Below are positions 39,121 through 50,386 of a stretch of DNA of 64,000 bases, piece after piece. Numbering within the stretch: the first letter of the stretch is position 1; each line of letters starts with the position of its first letter. The notes beneath the pieces are model-generated. The model saw only the letters and a list, made by a program, of their open reading frames with translations. It searched no databases and was not told where the DNA came from. The stretch comes from Massilia sp. GTDB taxonomy: Bacteria; Pseudomonadota; Gammaproteobacteria; Burkholderiales; Burkholderiaceae_D. Position numbers and translations under genes: made by a program. The stretch spans positions 1-64,000 of the forward strand of contig JANYGW010000158.1 of assembly GCA_025359245.1 (NCBI GenBank). The letters are read 5' to 3'.

Positions 39121-40350
39121 ATGGCTTCATCCAACGAGAACATCAGCATGGCCGTGTTTTGCGACTTCGAGAACGTCGCACTGGGCGTGCGTGACGCGAA
39201 CTACGACAAATTCGACATCAAGCCGGTGCTCGAGCGCCTTCTGCTCAAAGGCAGCATCGTCGTCAAGAAGGCCTACTGCGACTGGGAGCGTTACAAGGGC
39301 TTCAAGGCCACCATGCACGAAGCGAACTTCGAGCTGATCGAAATCCCGCACGTGCGCCAGTCGGGCAAGAACTCGGCCGACATCCGCCTGGTCGTCGATG
39401 CGCTCGATCTTTGCTACACCAAGTCGCACGTGAACACCTTCGTCATCATCAGCGGCGACTCCGACTTTTCGCCGCTGGTGTCGAAGCTGCGCGAAAACGC
39501 CAAGCAGGTGATCGGCGTGGGCGTCAAGCAGTCGACTTCCGACCTGCTGGTGGCGAACTGCGACGAATTCATTTTTTACGACGACCTGGTGCGCGAAGTC
39601 AAACGCGCTGCCGCCAAGCGCGACGAACGCAAGCAGCCGGTGGCCAAGCGCTCGCCGGACGAAGGCAATCGGCGCAAGGAAGAACTCGAAGAGCGCAAGG
39701 CCAAGGCGATCGAACTGGTGGTCGAGATGTTCGACGCACTGGTGTCCGAACGCGGCGATAGCGGCAAGATCTGGGCCTCGCTGCTGAAGGATACGCTCAA
39801 GCGCCGCCGTCCCGATTTCAACGAGACCTACTACGGCTTCCGCACCTTCGGCAACCTGCTGGAAGAGGCGCAGAACCGCGGCATGCTCGAATTCGGACGC
39901 GACGAAAAGTCGGGCGCCTACGTCTATCGCAGCAGCCAGGCGCCAGCCAGTGCGCATGTGACCGAAGTTGCGCAGCCAGTGCACGACAGCAGCGCGGCCG
40001 AAGCGGTCGAGCAGGCGCCGGCCAAGGCCGATTCGCGCCGCCGCGGCGGGCGGGGAGGGCGCAAGCCGGCCGAAGTGGAAGTGGCCGAAACGGTGTTCCA
40101 CGAGGCGGAGCCGGTGCTCGAGGCCGAGCCGGAGCCGGAAGCAGTCGTGGCCGCGCCGGAGCAGCCGGAGAAACGCCGCAGCAGCCGTGCCCGCAAGCCG
40201 GCGGCCAGGGCGGCTGAAGCGTCTGTCGAGGTCGTCGCCGCGCCGGTGGAGGTGGTCGCCGACGCGGAGCCAGCCAAGAAGCCGGCGCGCAAGCCGGCGG
40301 CGCGCAGCCGCCGTCCGGCCAAGCCGAAAGCGGCGCCGGAAAACGCGTAA
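39121..40350 (+). CDS. NYN domain protein with OST-HTH/LOTUS domain and basic Ala/Pro-rich tail
   Basis: NYN: AVFCDFENVALGVRD..SADIRLVVDALDL..TFVIISGDSDFSPLVSKLRE; OST-HTH-like IWASLLKDTLKRRRPDFNETYYGFRTFGNLLEEAQ. Confidence 0.9.
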   Translation: MASSNENISMAVFCDFENVALGVRDANYDKFDIKPVLERLLLKGSIVVKKAYCDWERYKGFKATMHEANFELIEIPHVRQSGKNSADIRLVVDALDLCYTKSHVNTFVIISGDSDFSPLVSKLRENAKQVIGVGVKQSTSDLLVANCDEFIFYDDLVREVKRAAAKRDERKQPVAKRSPDEGNRRKEELEERKAKAIELVVEMFDALVSERGDSGKIWASLLKDTLKRRRPDFNETYYGFRTFGNLLEEAQNRGMLEFGRDEKSGAYVYRSSQAPASAHVTEVAQPVHDSSAAEAVEQAPAKADSRRRGGRGGRKPAEVEVAETVFHEAEPVLEAEPEPEAVVAAPEQPEKRRSSRARKPAARAAEASVEVVAAPVEVVADAEPAKKPARKPAARSRRPAKPKAAPENA

Positions 40351-40395
40351 GCCAGGGCAGCAGACAGCGCGCTGCCTGCGTTGCCGCTACCTCAT

Positions 40396-40429
40396 CCCCG
40401 TCGTCCCCGCGTTCGCGAGGACGGCGGGG
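40396..40429. repeat. REP-like palindrome, copy 3
   Basis: CCCCGTCGTCCCCGCG-TT-CGCGAGGACGGCGGGG, 16-bp arms, two mismatches. Confidence 0.7.
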
Positions 40430-40544
40430 TAAAGTTTCGACGCCTCATGCTATCCAAACAGCTGAGCAATTCTCCCCAAAAACAGGCAAACTGACACCTG
40501 CGACCCGTGTCTAACCCTTGCTTCGATCATCAAGGAGTCCCGCC

Positions 40545-40970
40545 ATGCGCATGCTCTCTGCCCTTGTGTTGTCCCTGGCTATCCTTGCCCCGCCCGCCAC
40601 GGCGGCCGTGCCCGTTGCCAGCCATCCCATCCTCGGCATCTGGCAGCTGACGCTTCCGGACGGCAGCTGTTCCGAGATCTACCGTTTCCGCGGCGATGGC
40701 ACCAGCCTCGTCACCAGCAACGAGGAAGTCTCCGAAAGCGAATTCAACATCCCGGCCGAACCGAGCGCCAAGGGCTTCTACCGCCTCGACGACAAGATCG
40801 TCAAGGACAACGGCAAGCGCGATTGCAGCGGCAGCGTGACGAAAATCGGCCAAAAGGTCACCCATTTCGTGCACTTTCACCCGTCCGGTTCGCTGTTCCT
40901 GATGTGCATGGCCGAATCGCTCGACGCCTGCATCGGCCCGTTCCGCCGCATGCACGGCCAGGAAACGTAG
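40545..40970 (+). CDS. Secreted hypothetical protein
   Basis: Signal peptide MRMLSALVLSLAILAPPATA; HPILGIWQLTLPDGSCSEIYRF. Confidence 0.75.
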   Translation: MRMLSALVLSLAILAPPATAAVPVASHPILGIWQLTLPDGSCSEIYRFRGDGTSLVTSNEEVSESEFNIPAEPSAKGFYRLDDKIVKDNGKRDCSGSVTKIGQKVTHFVHFHPSGSLFLMCMAESLDACIGPFRRMHGQET

Positions 40971-40975
40971 CGCGC

Positions 40976-41437
40976 ATGCCGCGCATCGGCGTCATTTCCG
41001 ACACCCATGGCTTGCTGCGTCCGCAAGCGCTGGCGCAGTTGCAAGGGGCCGATTACATCGTCCATGGCGGCGACATTGGCGCCCCTGCCATTCTTGAGCA
41101 ACTGGCCGCGATTGCGCCGTTGACTGTCGTGCGCGGCAATAACGACTATGCGCCATGGGCCCACGCCGTGCCGCACACGGCGCGGCTGGATGTCGGTGTG
41201 GTCGGTATTTACGCGCTCCACGATATCGCCACGCTCGCCATCGACCCAATAGCGGCGGGCATCCGCGTGATTATCAGCGGCCACTCGCATCGCCCCACAG
41301 CCGAGTGGCGAAGTGGTATGCTTTATCTCAATCCCGGCAGTGCCGGACCGCGGCGTTTCAAGCTTCCCGTCTCGGTGGCCGAATTGATGGTCGATGGCCC
41401 GTCGGTGACGGCACGCATAATCGAACTCAATCTTTGA
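40976..41437 (+). CDS. YfcE/MJ0936-type metallophosphoesterase
   Basis: IGVISDTHGLLRP, VHGGDIG, VRGNNDY, ISGHSHRP. Confidence 0.94.
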   Translation: MPRIGVISDTHGLLRPQALAQLQGADYIVHGGDIGAPAILEQLAAIAPLTVVRGNNDYAPWAHAVPHTARLDVGVVGIYALHDIATLAIDPIAAGIRVIISGHSHRPTAEWRSGMLYLNPGSAGPRRFKLPVSVAELMVDGPSVTARIIELNL

Positions 41438-41445
41438 GGTTCACG

Positions 41446-41991
41446 ATGATCATTGCCCTGATGCTTGCCGCCGCGCTGGCTGTTCCGGCGCACGCCCCCG
41501 TAACCCCGTCGGGAAAACTAATCCAGGATATGGAAGGGGTTTACAAGAAGCGCTTTCCAAACCGGATCGTCGTACCCGGCGCGCCGGATGAAAAATACGA
41601 GGCCGAAGACATTGTCGAAGTGGTGCGCCATGACGACAGTCACATCTACGTGCGGGCCTCGCTGACGTTCGACAACGCCCACCATTGCGGCATCGCCGCC
41701 ATCGCCAGCTATGAGAACGGGGCATTCATTTACCACGACCCGAATCCGAGCATGTCGGAGAAGCAGGCCTGCATGCTGACGGTGTCGGTCAAGGGAGAAT
41801 CGCTGCACCTGTCCGACCGTGCCACGCCGAGCGGGCCATCGACCTGCAGCTCGCTGTGCGGCGCGCGCGGCAGCCTGGGCGACTATGCGATCGCTGCCAG
41901 CAAGAAGACCAAGATCCGCTACCTGCCCAAGCTGAAAGCATCGAAGGAGTATCTGCAGGCGGTGAAGACATTCGAGGAAACCCAGCGCTGA
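41446..41991 (+). CDS. Secreted hypothetical protein
   Basis: Signal peptide; 181 aa, no recognised family. Confidence 0.65.
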   Translation: MIIALMLAAALAVPAHAPVTPSGKLIQDMEGVYKKRFPNRIVVPGAPDEKYEAEDIVEVVRHDDSHIYVRASLTFDNAHHCGIAAIASYENGAFIYHDPNPSMSEKQACMLTVSVKGESLHLSDRATPSGPSTCSSLCGARGSLGDYAIAASKKTKIRYLPKLKASKEYLQAVKTFEETQR

Positions 41992-42071
41992 GTTGCGCAT
42001 GCGGTCATGCCAGCATGCCGGCGATGCGGTGTATATTGCTGGCGATCTGATCTCCACTTCATTGGCCTACC

Positions 42072-43550
42072 ATGTCGCCGGTTTTACTTTTTTGCGTCCT
42101 CATCGCCTACTTCGGCCTGCTGCTCGGCGTCGCGTGGTCCACATCCCGCAACGCCAGCAATGACAGTTTTTTCATCGGTAACAAGAGCAGCAACTGGATG
42201 CTGGTCGCCTTCGGCATGGTCGGCACCACGCTCTCGGGCGCGACCTTCATCAGCGTGCCGGGCGCGGTCGGCCATGACGGCTTCGGCTATGCCCAGGTCC
42301 TGATCGGCTACGTGATCGGCTATGTCGCGGTGGCCTTCATCCTGCTGCCGCTGTATTACCGGCTCAAGCTGACCTCGATCTACCATTACCTCGACGTGCG
42401 CCTCGGCCGCCGCGCCTACCAGAGCGGGGCCGGCTTCTTTATCGTGTCGCGCCTGCTCGGCGGCAGCGCGCGCCTGTACCTGGTGGTCAACATCCTGCAA
42501 GCGATCATCCTCGACAGCCTGGGTGTGCCGTTCTGGCTCACCACGCTGGTCATCCTGGCGATGATCCTGATGTACACCTACCAGGGCGGCGTCAAGACCA
42601 TCGTCTGGACCGACACGCTGCAAACGAGCTGCATGCTGTTTGGCCTGGTCGCCTGCGTGGTGTTCTTGCTCGGCCGGCTCGACCTGAGCGTCGGCCAGAG
42701 CCTGGCGCAGATGGATGCACGCGGCCTGTCCAGGGTGTTCACGACCGCCTTCGACAGCCCCAGTTTCTTCCTCAAGCAGATCGTCGCCGGCGCCTTCATC
42801 GTACTGACCATGACCGGCATGGACCAGGAAATGATGCAGAAGACGATATCGGTCAAAACCTTGCGCGACTCGCAAAAGAACCTGCTGACGCTGACGCTGA
42901 TCCTGGTGATCGTGCTGTCGCTGTTCCTGTTCCTGGGCGGCCTGCTGCACCTGTATGCGCCGCTGGCCGGCGTGAGCGCCAGCGGCGACAAGCTGTTCCC
43001 AGCCATCGTCATGGGCCACCTGCCGGCCGCCGTGCAGCTCATTTTCCTGATCGCCCTGATCTCGGCCCTGTTCCCCAGCGCCGACGGCGCCATCACCGCG
43101 CTCACGTCCACGTTTTGCATCGACCTGCTGGGCCTGACCCGGCGCGCCGACCTGTCCGAAGCGGACAAGCTGCGCTGGCGCCACCGGGTCCACCTCGGCT
43201 TCGCCTTCCTGTTCCTGCTGCTGGTGCTGCTGTTCAAGCTGGCCGACAACCCCAGCATGATCGGCGTGATCCTGAAACTGGCCGGCTACACCTATGGGCC
43301 GCTGCTGGGCCTGTTTGCCTTCGGTCTGCTGACCACGCGCGCGCTGAACGACCGCTGGGTGCCGCTGGTGGCCATCGGCGGGCCGGTGCTGTGCGCTTTG
43401 CTTGAGTTTAATCAGCAGCGGCTGTTTGGAACGTACCGACTCGGCCTCGAACTGCTGATCATTAATGGCATACTCGTGTTCGCGGGGCTGCTTGCCATTT
43501 CCCGGCCCGCCGCAACGGCCCCGGCCGTCCCGGCGGCACCGCTAGCGTGA
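42072..43550 (+). CDS. Sodium:solute symporter family protein
   Basis: SSS fold, FGMVGTTLSGATFISVPG, YQGGVKTIVWTDTLQT. Confidence 0.92.
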   Translation: MSPVLLFCVLIAYFGLLLGVAWSTSRNASNDSFFIGNKSSNWMLVAFGMVGTTLSGATFISVPGAVGHDGFGYAQVLIGYVIGYVAVAFILLPLYYRLKLTSIYHYLDVRLGRRAYQSGAGFFIVSRLLGGSARLYLVVNILQAIILDSLGVPFWLTTLVILAMILMYTYQGGVKTIVWTDTLQTSCMLFGLVACVVFLLGRLDLSVGQSLAQMDARGLSRVFTTAFDSPSFFLKQIVAGAFIVLTMTGMDQEMMQKTISVKTLRDSQKNLLTLTLILVIVLSLFLFLGGLLHLYAPLAGVSASGDKLFPAIVMGHLPAAVQLIFLIALISALFPSADGAITALTSTFCIDLLGLTRRADLSEADKLRWRHRVHLGFAFLFLLLVLLFKLADNPSMIGVILKLAGYTYGPLLGLFAFGLLTTRALNDRWVPLVAIGGPVLCALLEFNQQRLFGTYRLGLELLIINGILVFAGLLAISRPAATAPAVPAAPLA

Positions 43551-43640
43551 TCATTTTGACCACAAGCTGGGCGATTTCGCTTACAGTACGCGTTTGCACT
43601 GCCACACCCCTGTCTTTCACCTTTTAATGCCGGAGTTTCG

Positions 43641-45497
43641 ATGTCATTCAAACCCTTGACCACCCTGCGCCGCGGCTTCGGCATGTTCTGGAGAGCGCTC
43701 GACGCGACCCGCCGCACGGTCCTGAACCTGCTGTTCCTGATCATCGTGATCATCCTGCTGGTGGCCATCTTCGGCGGCGGGGCCAAGCCGATCGGCGCCA
43801 AGACCGCGCTGGTGCTCGAGATCAAAGGCGATATCGTCGAACAGCACAGCGGCAATTTCCGCGACGCGTTCATGTCGAACGTGCGTGGCGACTCGCAGCG
43901 TTCGGTGCAGCTGCGCGATTTGCTGACGGTGCTCGACGGCGCCGCCAAGAACAAGAACATCAGCAGCGTGGTGCTGATGCTCGACGAGATGGACGGCGCC
44001 GGCCTGGCCACGCTGCACGAAGTCGGCTCGGCCATCGACCGCGTCAAGGCAGCCGGCAAGCCCGTCATCGCCTGGGGCGGCAGCTACGACCAGAAGCGCT
44101 ACCTGCTGGCCTCGCACGCGAGCGAGGTGTACATGCACCCGATGGGCTTCTTCATGATCGAAGGCTTCGGGCGCCAGCGCAACTACTACCGCGATGCGCT
44201 CGACAAGCTGGGCGTGACGGTCAACCTGATGAAAGTGGGCGCCTACAAGAGCGCGGCCGAGCCGTATATCGCCAACGGCCCGTCGCCTGCGGCCAGCGAA
44301 GCCGAAGCCTACCTGTACGACGCGCTGTGGGAAGGCTACACCAGCGACGTCGAGAAGAACCGCAAGATGGCGCCCGGTACCGTCATGAAGATCATCAACG
44401 GCCTGCCGAAGATGATGGAAGAAGCCAAGGGCGATATCGGCAAGCTGGCCCTGGAGAACAAGCTGGTCGACGGCCTCAAGACCAGGGATGAAATCCGCGA
44501 GATGATGATCAAGCGCGGCGAAAAGGACAGCGAGAAGAAGTCGTTCCGCCAGATTGCCTTCAGCGACTACCTGGAGCGCCATCACGAGAAGCTGTTCGGC
44601 GACGCCATCGGCGTGGTGGTGGCGGCCGGCGAAATCACCGACGGCTCGGCCAGTCCTGGCGCCATTGGCGGCGTGTCGACGGCCAACCTGATCCGCAAGG
44701 CGCGCGAGGATGACCAGATCAAGGCCATCGTGCTGCGCGTCGATTCGCCCGGCGGCAGCGCCTACGCGTCGGAACTGATCCGGCGCGAGCTGGAACTGAC
44801 GCGCGCCGCCGGCAAGCCGGTGGTGGTGTCGATGGGCAGCGTGGCGGCGTCGGGCGGTTACTGGATCTCGATGGCGTCCGACGAAATCATCGCCGACCGC
44901 TCCACCGTGACCGGCTCGATCGGCGTGTTCTCGCTGATCCCGACCGCCGACAAGGTGGCCGACAAGCTGGGCATCCACACCGCCGGCCACACCACCACGT
45001 GGCTGGCCGGCGCCACCAATCCGCTGCGCCCGCTCGACCCGCGCTTCGGCCAGCTGATCCAGAGCAGCGTCACCCGCATCTACGCCGAATTCACTTCCAA
45101 GGCGGCGGTGGCGCGCAAGACCACGCCGGCCAAGATCGATGAAGTTGGCCAGGGCCGGGTCTGGACCGGCCTGCAGGCACAGGAGCGGGGCCTGGTCGAC
45201 ACCATCGGCAGCTACGGCGATGCGCTGCGTTCGGCCGCCAAGCGCGCCAAGCTGGGCGACGACTACCGCGTGGCGTACATCGAGCGCGACGACACGGCCT
45301 TCGAACGCGCGCTGGAACTGTTCGGCGCCACGTCTGCGCAGGCGATCACCATCCAGGTCAAGATGGGCCTGCTCGAAGCGACCTTGCCGAACAGCGCAGT
45401 CGCTGAAGCCGGCAAGGAACTGGCATGGCTGTCGGACCTGAGCGCCGGCCGCAAGCCATTCCAGGCCATTACGCACTGCATGTGCGGCACGCCTTGA
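43641..45497 (+). CDS. sppA: Signal peptide peptidase SppA, 67K type
   Basis: RVDSPGGSAYASELIRRELE, VSMGSVAASGGYWISMASDEIIAD. Confidence 0.95.
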   Translation: MSFKPLTTLRRGFGMFWRALDATRRTVLNLLFLIIVIILLVAIFGGGAKPIGAKTALVLEIKGDIVEQHSGNFRDAFMSNVRGDSQRSVQLRDLLTVLDGAAKNKNISSVVLMLDEMDGAGLATLHEVGSAIDRVKAAGKPVIAWGGSYDQKRYLLASHASEVYMHPMGFFMIEGFGRQRNYYRDALDKLGVTVNLMKVGAYKSAAEPYIANGPSPAASEAEAYLYDALWEGYTSDVEKNRKMAPGTVMKIINGLPKMMEEAKGDIGKLALENKLVDGLKTRDEIREMMIKRGEKDSEKKSFRQIAFSDYLERHHEKLFGDAIGVVVAAGEITDGSASPGAIGGVSTANLIRKAREDDQIKAIVLRVDSPGGSAYASELIRRELELTRAAGKPVVVSMGSVAASGGYWISMASDEIIADRSTVTGSIGVFSLIPTADKVADKLGIHTAGHTTTWLAGATNPLRPLDPRFGQLIQSSVTRIYAEFTSKAAVARKTTPAKIDEVGQGRVWTGLQAQERGLVDTIGSYGDALRSAAKRAKLGDDYRVAYIERDDTAFERALELFGATSAQAITIQVKMGLLEATLPNSAVAEAGKELAWLSDLSAGRKPFQAITHCMCGTP

Positions 45498-45542
45498 GTT
45501 GCTTTGTAGCGAGTTTGTAACGTCATGTAGCACGAAGAAGGC

Positions 45543-45573
45543 GGGCGCATGCTGAACATGCGCCCATTTTCGT
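45543..45573. terminator. Probable intrinsic terminator after sppA
   Basis: GGGCGCATG-CTGAA-CATGCGCCC perfect 9-bp stem followed by ATTTTCGTTT. Confidence 0.7.
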
Positions 45574-45747
45574 TTACCTCCCCCTATGGGCGGCCGCGTG
45601 CATGCCCGGCGCGGAGGGGCGGGCGCTGCGCGCACGCGCGTGACTGCTTCACACTTGTAAAGATCCTTTGTGCGGTATGAAACATATAATAAAACCCCCG
45701 CATGCTAGAGTCGCGCCATTGCCACATAGCACTACGACATGACCAGA

Positions 45748-45793
45748 CATCGCTGCGTTTCCCCCGCGTTCGCGAGGACGACGGCGGTAGATG
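45748..45793. repeat. REP-like element, copy 4 (degenerate) in the mdtA upstream region
   Basis: CCCCGCGTTCGCGAGGACGACGG shared with copy 3; imperfect arms. Confidence 0.5.
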
Positions 45794-45815
45794 CCCCAAT
45801 AAGACAAGGAACAGC

Positions 45816-47297
45816 ATGAATGCCCTGACCCCACCGCCAGCGCGCGGCCGCCGCGCCAAGATCATCGGCAGCATCATCGCCATTGCCGTCATGGCCGCAT
45901 TGGCGGCGCTCGCCTGGTACCTGAACCACCAGCCCAAGGCCGGCGCGGGCGGTCCCGGCGCGACGCAGGGCGGCGGCCCCGGCGGACCCGGCGGCGGCGG
46001 TGGCGGCGGACGTGGCGGGCGCGGTGGCGCGACCACGGTCGGTTTCGCCAAGGCCGAACTGGCCGACATCCCGGTCAGTGTCGATGCGCTCGGCACCGTC
46101 ATGGCGGCGGCCACCGCCACGGTGCGCCCGCAGGTGTCGGGCATCCTGCAAAAGATTAACTTCAGCGAAGGGCAACTGGTCAAGGCCGGCCAGGTGCTGG
46201 CCGTGATCGACCCGCGTCCGTTCGAGATGGCGCTGCTGCAAGCGAGCGGATCGCGCCAGCGCGACGAGGCCCAGCTGGCCAGCGCGCGCGTGACGCTGGA
46301 GCGCTTCCGCACGCTGCTGGCGCAGGACTCGATCGCGCGCCAGGATGTCGATACCCAGGCCGCGCTGGTCAAGCAGCTCGAAGGCACCGGCATGACCGAC
46401 CGCGCCGCCGAAGGCATCGCGAAACTGAACCTGAGCTACACCCAGATCAAGGCGCCGATCAGCGGGCGGGTCGGCCTGCGCGTGGTCGACATGGGCAACC
46501 TGGTCGGCAGCGGCGACGCCAACGGCATCGCCCTGATCACCCAGCTGTCGCCGATCGACGTCCAGTTCTCGGTGCCGCAAGACCGCGTGCCGGACCTGCA
46601 GGCCAGCATCCGCAGCGCGGCCGGCCTGCCGGCCACCGCCTTCGACCGCACCCGCACCGTGACGCTGGCGACCGGCAAATTCGCCGCGCTCGACAACCAG
46701 GTCGATGTGGCGACCGGCACGGTGCGCGCCAAGGCACGCTTTGCCAACGCCGACCAGTCGCTGTTCCCGAGCCAGTTCGTCAACCTGCGCCTGGAACTGC
46801 GCACCATCAAGGACGCGGTCATGGTGCCGGTGACGGCGCTGCGCAACAGCAGCACCGGGGACTTCGTGTACGTGCTCGATGCGGCCGAGCATACCGTGGC
46901 CGTGCGCCCGGTCACGCGCGGCCAGGCCACGGTCGACAAGGTGGAGATCAAGACCGGCCTGAAGGCGGGCGAACAGGTCATCACCGAAGGAGCCGACCGC
47001 CTCAAGGACGGCGCACGCGTGGTCCTGCCCGGCGACAAGCCGCAGATGGGCGGCGGCCAGGGCGGCGGCGGACGGCGCGGCGGACGTGGCGGCGCGGGCA
47101 GGGGAGAACGGCCTGCCGACGGTGCGTCGGCCGGTGCCGCTGCGCCGGCCTCCGCGGCGTCGGCGCCGCTGGCCGCAGCTTCGGCCGCTGCCTCCGCGCC
47201 GGCCGCTGACGGCGAACGGCGCCACCACTGGCGCGATGGCGCCGCCGGCGACGGTCAGCGTCCACGCCGCAAGCCTGAAGGAACGGAGCAGAAATGA
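45816..47297 (+). CDS. mdtA: RND efflux periplasmic adaptor (MdtA-like)
   Basis: [35 protein letters not shown]; Gly/Arg-rich segments at both ends. Confidence 0.92.
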   Translation: MNALTPPPARGRRAKIIGSIIAIAVMAALAALAWYLNHQPKAGAGGPGATQGGGPGGPGGGGGGGRGGRGGATTVGFAKAELADIPVSVDALGTVMAAATATVRPQVSGILQKINFSEGQLVKAGQVLAVIDPRPFEMALLQASGSRQRDEAQLASARVTLERFRTLLAQDSIARQDVDTQAALVKQLEGTGMTDRAAEGIAKLNLSYTQIKAPISGRVGLRVVDMGNLVGSGDANGIALITQLSPIDVQFSVPQDRVPDLQASIRSAAGLPATAFDRTRTVTLATGKFAALDNQVDVATGTVRAKARFANADQSLFPSQFVNLRLELRTIKDAVMVPVTALRNSSTGDFVYVLDAAEHTVAVRPVTRGQATVDKVEIKTGLKAGEQVITEGADRLKDGARVVLPGDKPQMGGGQGGGGRRGGRGGAGRGERPADGASAGAAAPASAASAPLAAASAAASAPAADGERRHHWRDGAAGDGQRPRRKPEGTEQK

Positions 47298-50200
47298 GTC
47301 CCTCGTCACCGTTCATCAAGCGGCCGGTAGCGACTTCGCTGCTGATGGTGGCGATCGTGTTGGCCGGTTTTGTCGGCTTCAAGTTCCTGCCGCTGTCGGC
47401 GCTGCCGCAAGTCGATTTTCCGACTATCCAGGTGCAAACGCTGTATCCCGGCGCCAGCCCTGAAGTGATGGCGCGCACCGTCACCGCGCCGCTCGAAGGG
47501 CGCTTCGGCCAGATGGCCGGCCTGCAGCGCATGGGCTCGACCAGCGCCGCCGGCGTCTCGATCGTGACGCTGCAGTTCGGCCTGGGCCAGACGCTCGACG
47601 TCGCCGAGCAGGAAGTGCAAGCCGCCATCAACGCCGGCGGTTCGCTGCTGCCGACCGATTTGCCGGCGCCGCCCGTGTACGCCAAGGTCAACCCGGCCGA
47701 CGCGCCGGTGCTGACCCTGGCCATCACGTCCGACACGCTGCCGCTGACCGAGGTGCAGAACCTGGTCAACACGCGCCTGGCGCTGAAGATCAGCCAGGTC
47801 TCGGGCGTCGGGCTGGTCACGCTCAGCGGCGGCCAGCGCCCGGCGGTGCGGATCCAGGCCGACACCGGCGCGCTGGCCTCGTACGGTCTGGGGCTCGATA
47901 CGCTGCGCATCGCCATTTCGGGCGCCAACGCGAATAGCGCCAAGGGTAATTTCGACGGTCCCACCCGTTCCTACGCCATCAATGCCAACGACCAGATGCT
48001 GGCCGTGCCGGACTACCAGAACCTGATCATCGCCTACAAGAACGGCGCGCCGGTGCGCCTGACCGACGTGGCCAAGGTGGTCGACAGCGCCGAAAACGTC
48101 AAGCTGGGCGCATGGGCCAACCTGAAGCCGGCCATCATCCTCAATGTCCAGCGCCAGCCTGGCGCGAACGTGATTGCCACGGTCGACGCCATCAAGGCGC
48201 GCCTGCCGGAGCTGGCCGCCGGCCTGCCGGCCTCGGTCCGGCTCGATGTGCTGTCCGACCGCACCACCGGCATCCGCGCCTCCGTCATGCACGTCGAAAT
48301 CGAACTGTTGCTGGCCGTCGCGCTGGTGGTGCTGGTGATCTTCGCCTTCCTGCATAGCCTGCGCGCCACCGTCATCGCCAGCCTGGCCGTGCCGATTTCG
48401 CTGGTCGGCAGCTGCGGCGCCATGTACATGCTCGGCTATAGCCTGAACAACCTGTCGCTGATGGCACTGACGATCGCCACCGGCTTCGTGGTGGACGACG
48501 CGATCGTCATGATCGAGAACATCTCGCGCTACATCGAAAAGGGCGAGACCCCGATGAACGCCGCCGTCAAGGGCGCCGCGCAGATCGGCTTCACCATCAT
48601 TTCGCTGACGGTGTCGCTGATCGCCGTGCTGATTCCGCTTCTGTTCATGGGCGACGTGGTGGGGCGCTTGTTCCGCGAGTTCGCCATCACGCTGGCGATC
48701 ACAATCCTCATTTCCGCGGTCGTGTCGCTGACGCTGGTGCCGATGATGTCGGGCCGCTGGCTGCGCAGCCACGAGGATGAAAAGCCGGGTCCGATGGCGC
48801 GCCGCACGCAGGCGTTTTTCGACGGCGTGATTGTGCGCTACGACCACGGCCTGAACTGGGTGCTGGAACGCCAGGGACTGACCCTGCTGATCGCGCTGGC
48901 CACGCTGCTGTTGACCGTGCTGCTGTATGTGCTGATCCCGAAAGGCCTGTTTCCGACCCAGGATACCGGCCAGCTGCAGGCGCGCGTCGAAATGCGCCAG
49001 GCGATTTCGTATGACCGCATGGCCGAGCTGCAGCAGGCGGCGGCCAGGGCGATCCTGGCTGATCCCGACGTGCTCTCGCTCAGTTCCAACGTCGGCGTCG
49101 ACGCGGCCAACAACATGATGCTCCATACCGGCCGCATGCTGATCAACCTGAAGGACAAGCGCTCGACCGACCAGGCGGCCACGATGGAGCGCCTGCGCCA
49201 GCGCGTGGCCCAGGTAGCGGGCGTGACGCTCTACCTGCAGCCCACGCAAGACCTGACCATCGACGCCGAAACCGGCCCGACCCAGTTCCGCGTATCGATC
49301 GAAGGCGCCAGCAACGCGGTGGTCACCGAGTGGGCCACCAAGCTGGTGCAGCGCCTGCAAAGCGACAAGCACGTGAGCAATGTGGTGACCGATGCCGGCG
49401 CCACGGGCGTTGCCGCGTTTGTCAAGATCGACCGCGACACCGCGTCGCGCCTGTCGATCACGGCGGCCAACATCGACGACGCCCTGTACAGCGCCTATGG
49501 ACAGCGCATCGTCTCGACCATTTTCACCGAGACCAACCAGTACCGGGTGATCCTGGAAGCGCAGCGCGACGCCCAGATGTCGACCGCGGCGCTGGGGCAG
49601 CTGCCGCTGCGCGCGGGGTCCGGCAAGACCACGCCGCTGTCGGCCGTGGCCAGCGTGACCGAACAGAATGCGCCGCTGCAGATCACCCACGTGGCGCAAT
49701 ACCCGGCCACCACCATCGGCTTCGACACCGCGCCCGGCGTGTCGCTGGGGCAGTCGGTCGACGCGATCAAGGCGGCGGCCAGGGAGATCGGCTTCCCGGT
49801 CTCGGCCAGCATGACCTTCCTGGGCGCGGCCGGCGCTTACCAGGCCTCGCTGTCGAACCAGTTGTGGCTGATCCTGGCGGCGGTCGTGTGCGTGTACATC
49901 GTGCTCGGCGTGCTGTATGAAAGCTATATCCATCCGCTGACCATCTTGTCGACCTTGCCGTCGGCAGGTGCGGGCGCCTTGCTGGCCCTGATGGTCAGCG
50001 GGCAGGACCTGGGGGTGATCGGCATCATCGGCATCATCCTGTTGATCGGCATCGTCAAGAAGAACGCCATCATGATGATCGACTTCGCCATCGAGGCTGA
50101 GCGCGAAGGCGGCATGGAGCCGCGCGCGGCGATTCACCAGGCCGCGCTGCTGCGCTTCCGCCCGATCCTGATGACGACCCTGGCCGCCTTGTTCGCTGCG

Positions 50201-50386
50201 GTGCCGCTGATGCTGGGATGGGGCGAGGGCGCCGAATTGCGCCGGCCGCTCGGCCTGGCCATTTTCGGCGGCCTGATCGTCAGCCAGATGCTCACGCTGT
50301 TTACGACGCCGGTCATCTACCTCGGCTTCGACAGCCTGGCGCGCCGCTGGTCGAATCGCAAGGCCGCGCCCGAGGTGGCCAAGTGA
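47294..50386 (+). CDS. mdtB: RND efflux permease (MdtB-like)
   Basis: [52 protein letters not shown]. Confidence 0.94.
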   Translation: MSPSSPFIKRPVATSLLMVAIVLAGFVGFKFLPLSALPQVDFPTIQVQTLYPGASPEVMARTVTAPLEGRFGQMAGLQRMGSTSAAGVSIVTLQFGLGQTLDVAEQEVQAAINAGGSLLPTDLPAPPVYAKVNPADAPVLTLAITSDTLPLTEVQNLVNTRLALKISQVSGVGLVTLSGGQRPAVRIQADTGALASYGLGLDTLRIAISGANANSAKGNFDGPTRSYAINANDQMLAVPDYQNLIIAYKNGAPVRLTDVAKVVDSAENVKLGAWANLKPAIILNVQRQPGANVIATVDAIKARLPELAAGLPASVRLDVLSDRTTGIRASVMHVEIELLLAVALVVLVIFAFLHSLRATVIASLAVPISLVGSCGAMYMLGYSLNNLSLMALTIATGFVVDDAIVMIENISRYIEKGETPMNAAVKGAAQIGFTIISLTVSLIAVLIPLLFMGDVVGRLFREFAITLAITILISAVVSLTLVPMMSGRWLRSHEDEKPGPMARRTQAFFDGVIVRYDHGLNWVLERQGLTLLIALATLLLTVLLYVLIPKGLFPTQDTGQLQARVEMRQAISYDRMAELQQAAARAILADPDVLSLSSNVGVDAANNMMLHTGRMLINLKDKRSTDQAATMERLRQRVAQVAGVTLYLQPTQDLTIDAETGPTQFRVSIEGASNAVVTEWATKLVQRLQSDKHVSNVVTDAGATGVAAFVKIDRDTASRLSITAANIDDALYSAYGQRIVSTIFTETNQYRVILEAQRDAQMSTAALGQLPLRAGSGKTTPLSAVASVTEQNAPLQITHVAQYPATTIGFDTAPGVSLGQSVDAIKAAAREIGFPVSASMTFLGAAGAYQASLSNQLWLILAAVVCVYIVLGVLYESYIHPLTILSTLPSAGAGALLALMVSGQDLGVIGIIGIILLIGIVKKNAIMMIDFAIEAEREGGMEPRAAIHQAALLRFRPILMTTLAALFAAVPLMLGWGEGAELRRPLGLAIFGGLIVSQMLTLFTTPVIYLGFDSLARRWSNRKAAPEVAK

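Noticed and set aside
43644-45635. 663-aa minus-strand ORF antisense to sppA
   Set aside because: No domain signature; sppA on the plus strand is unambiguous
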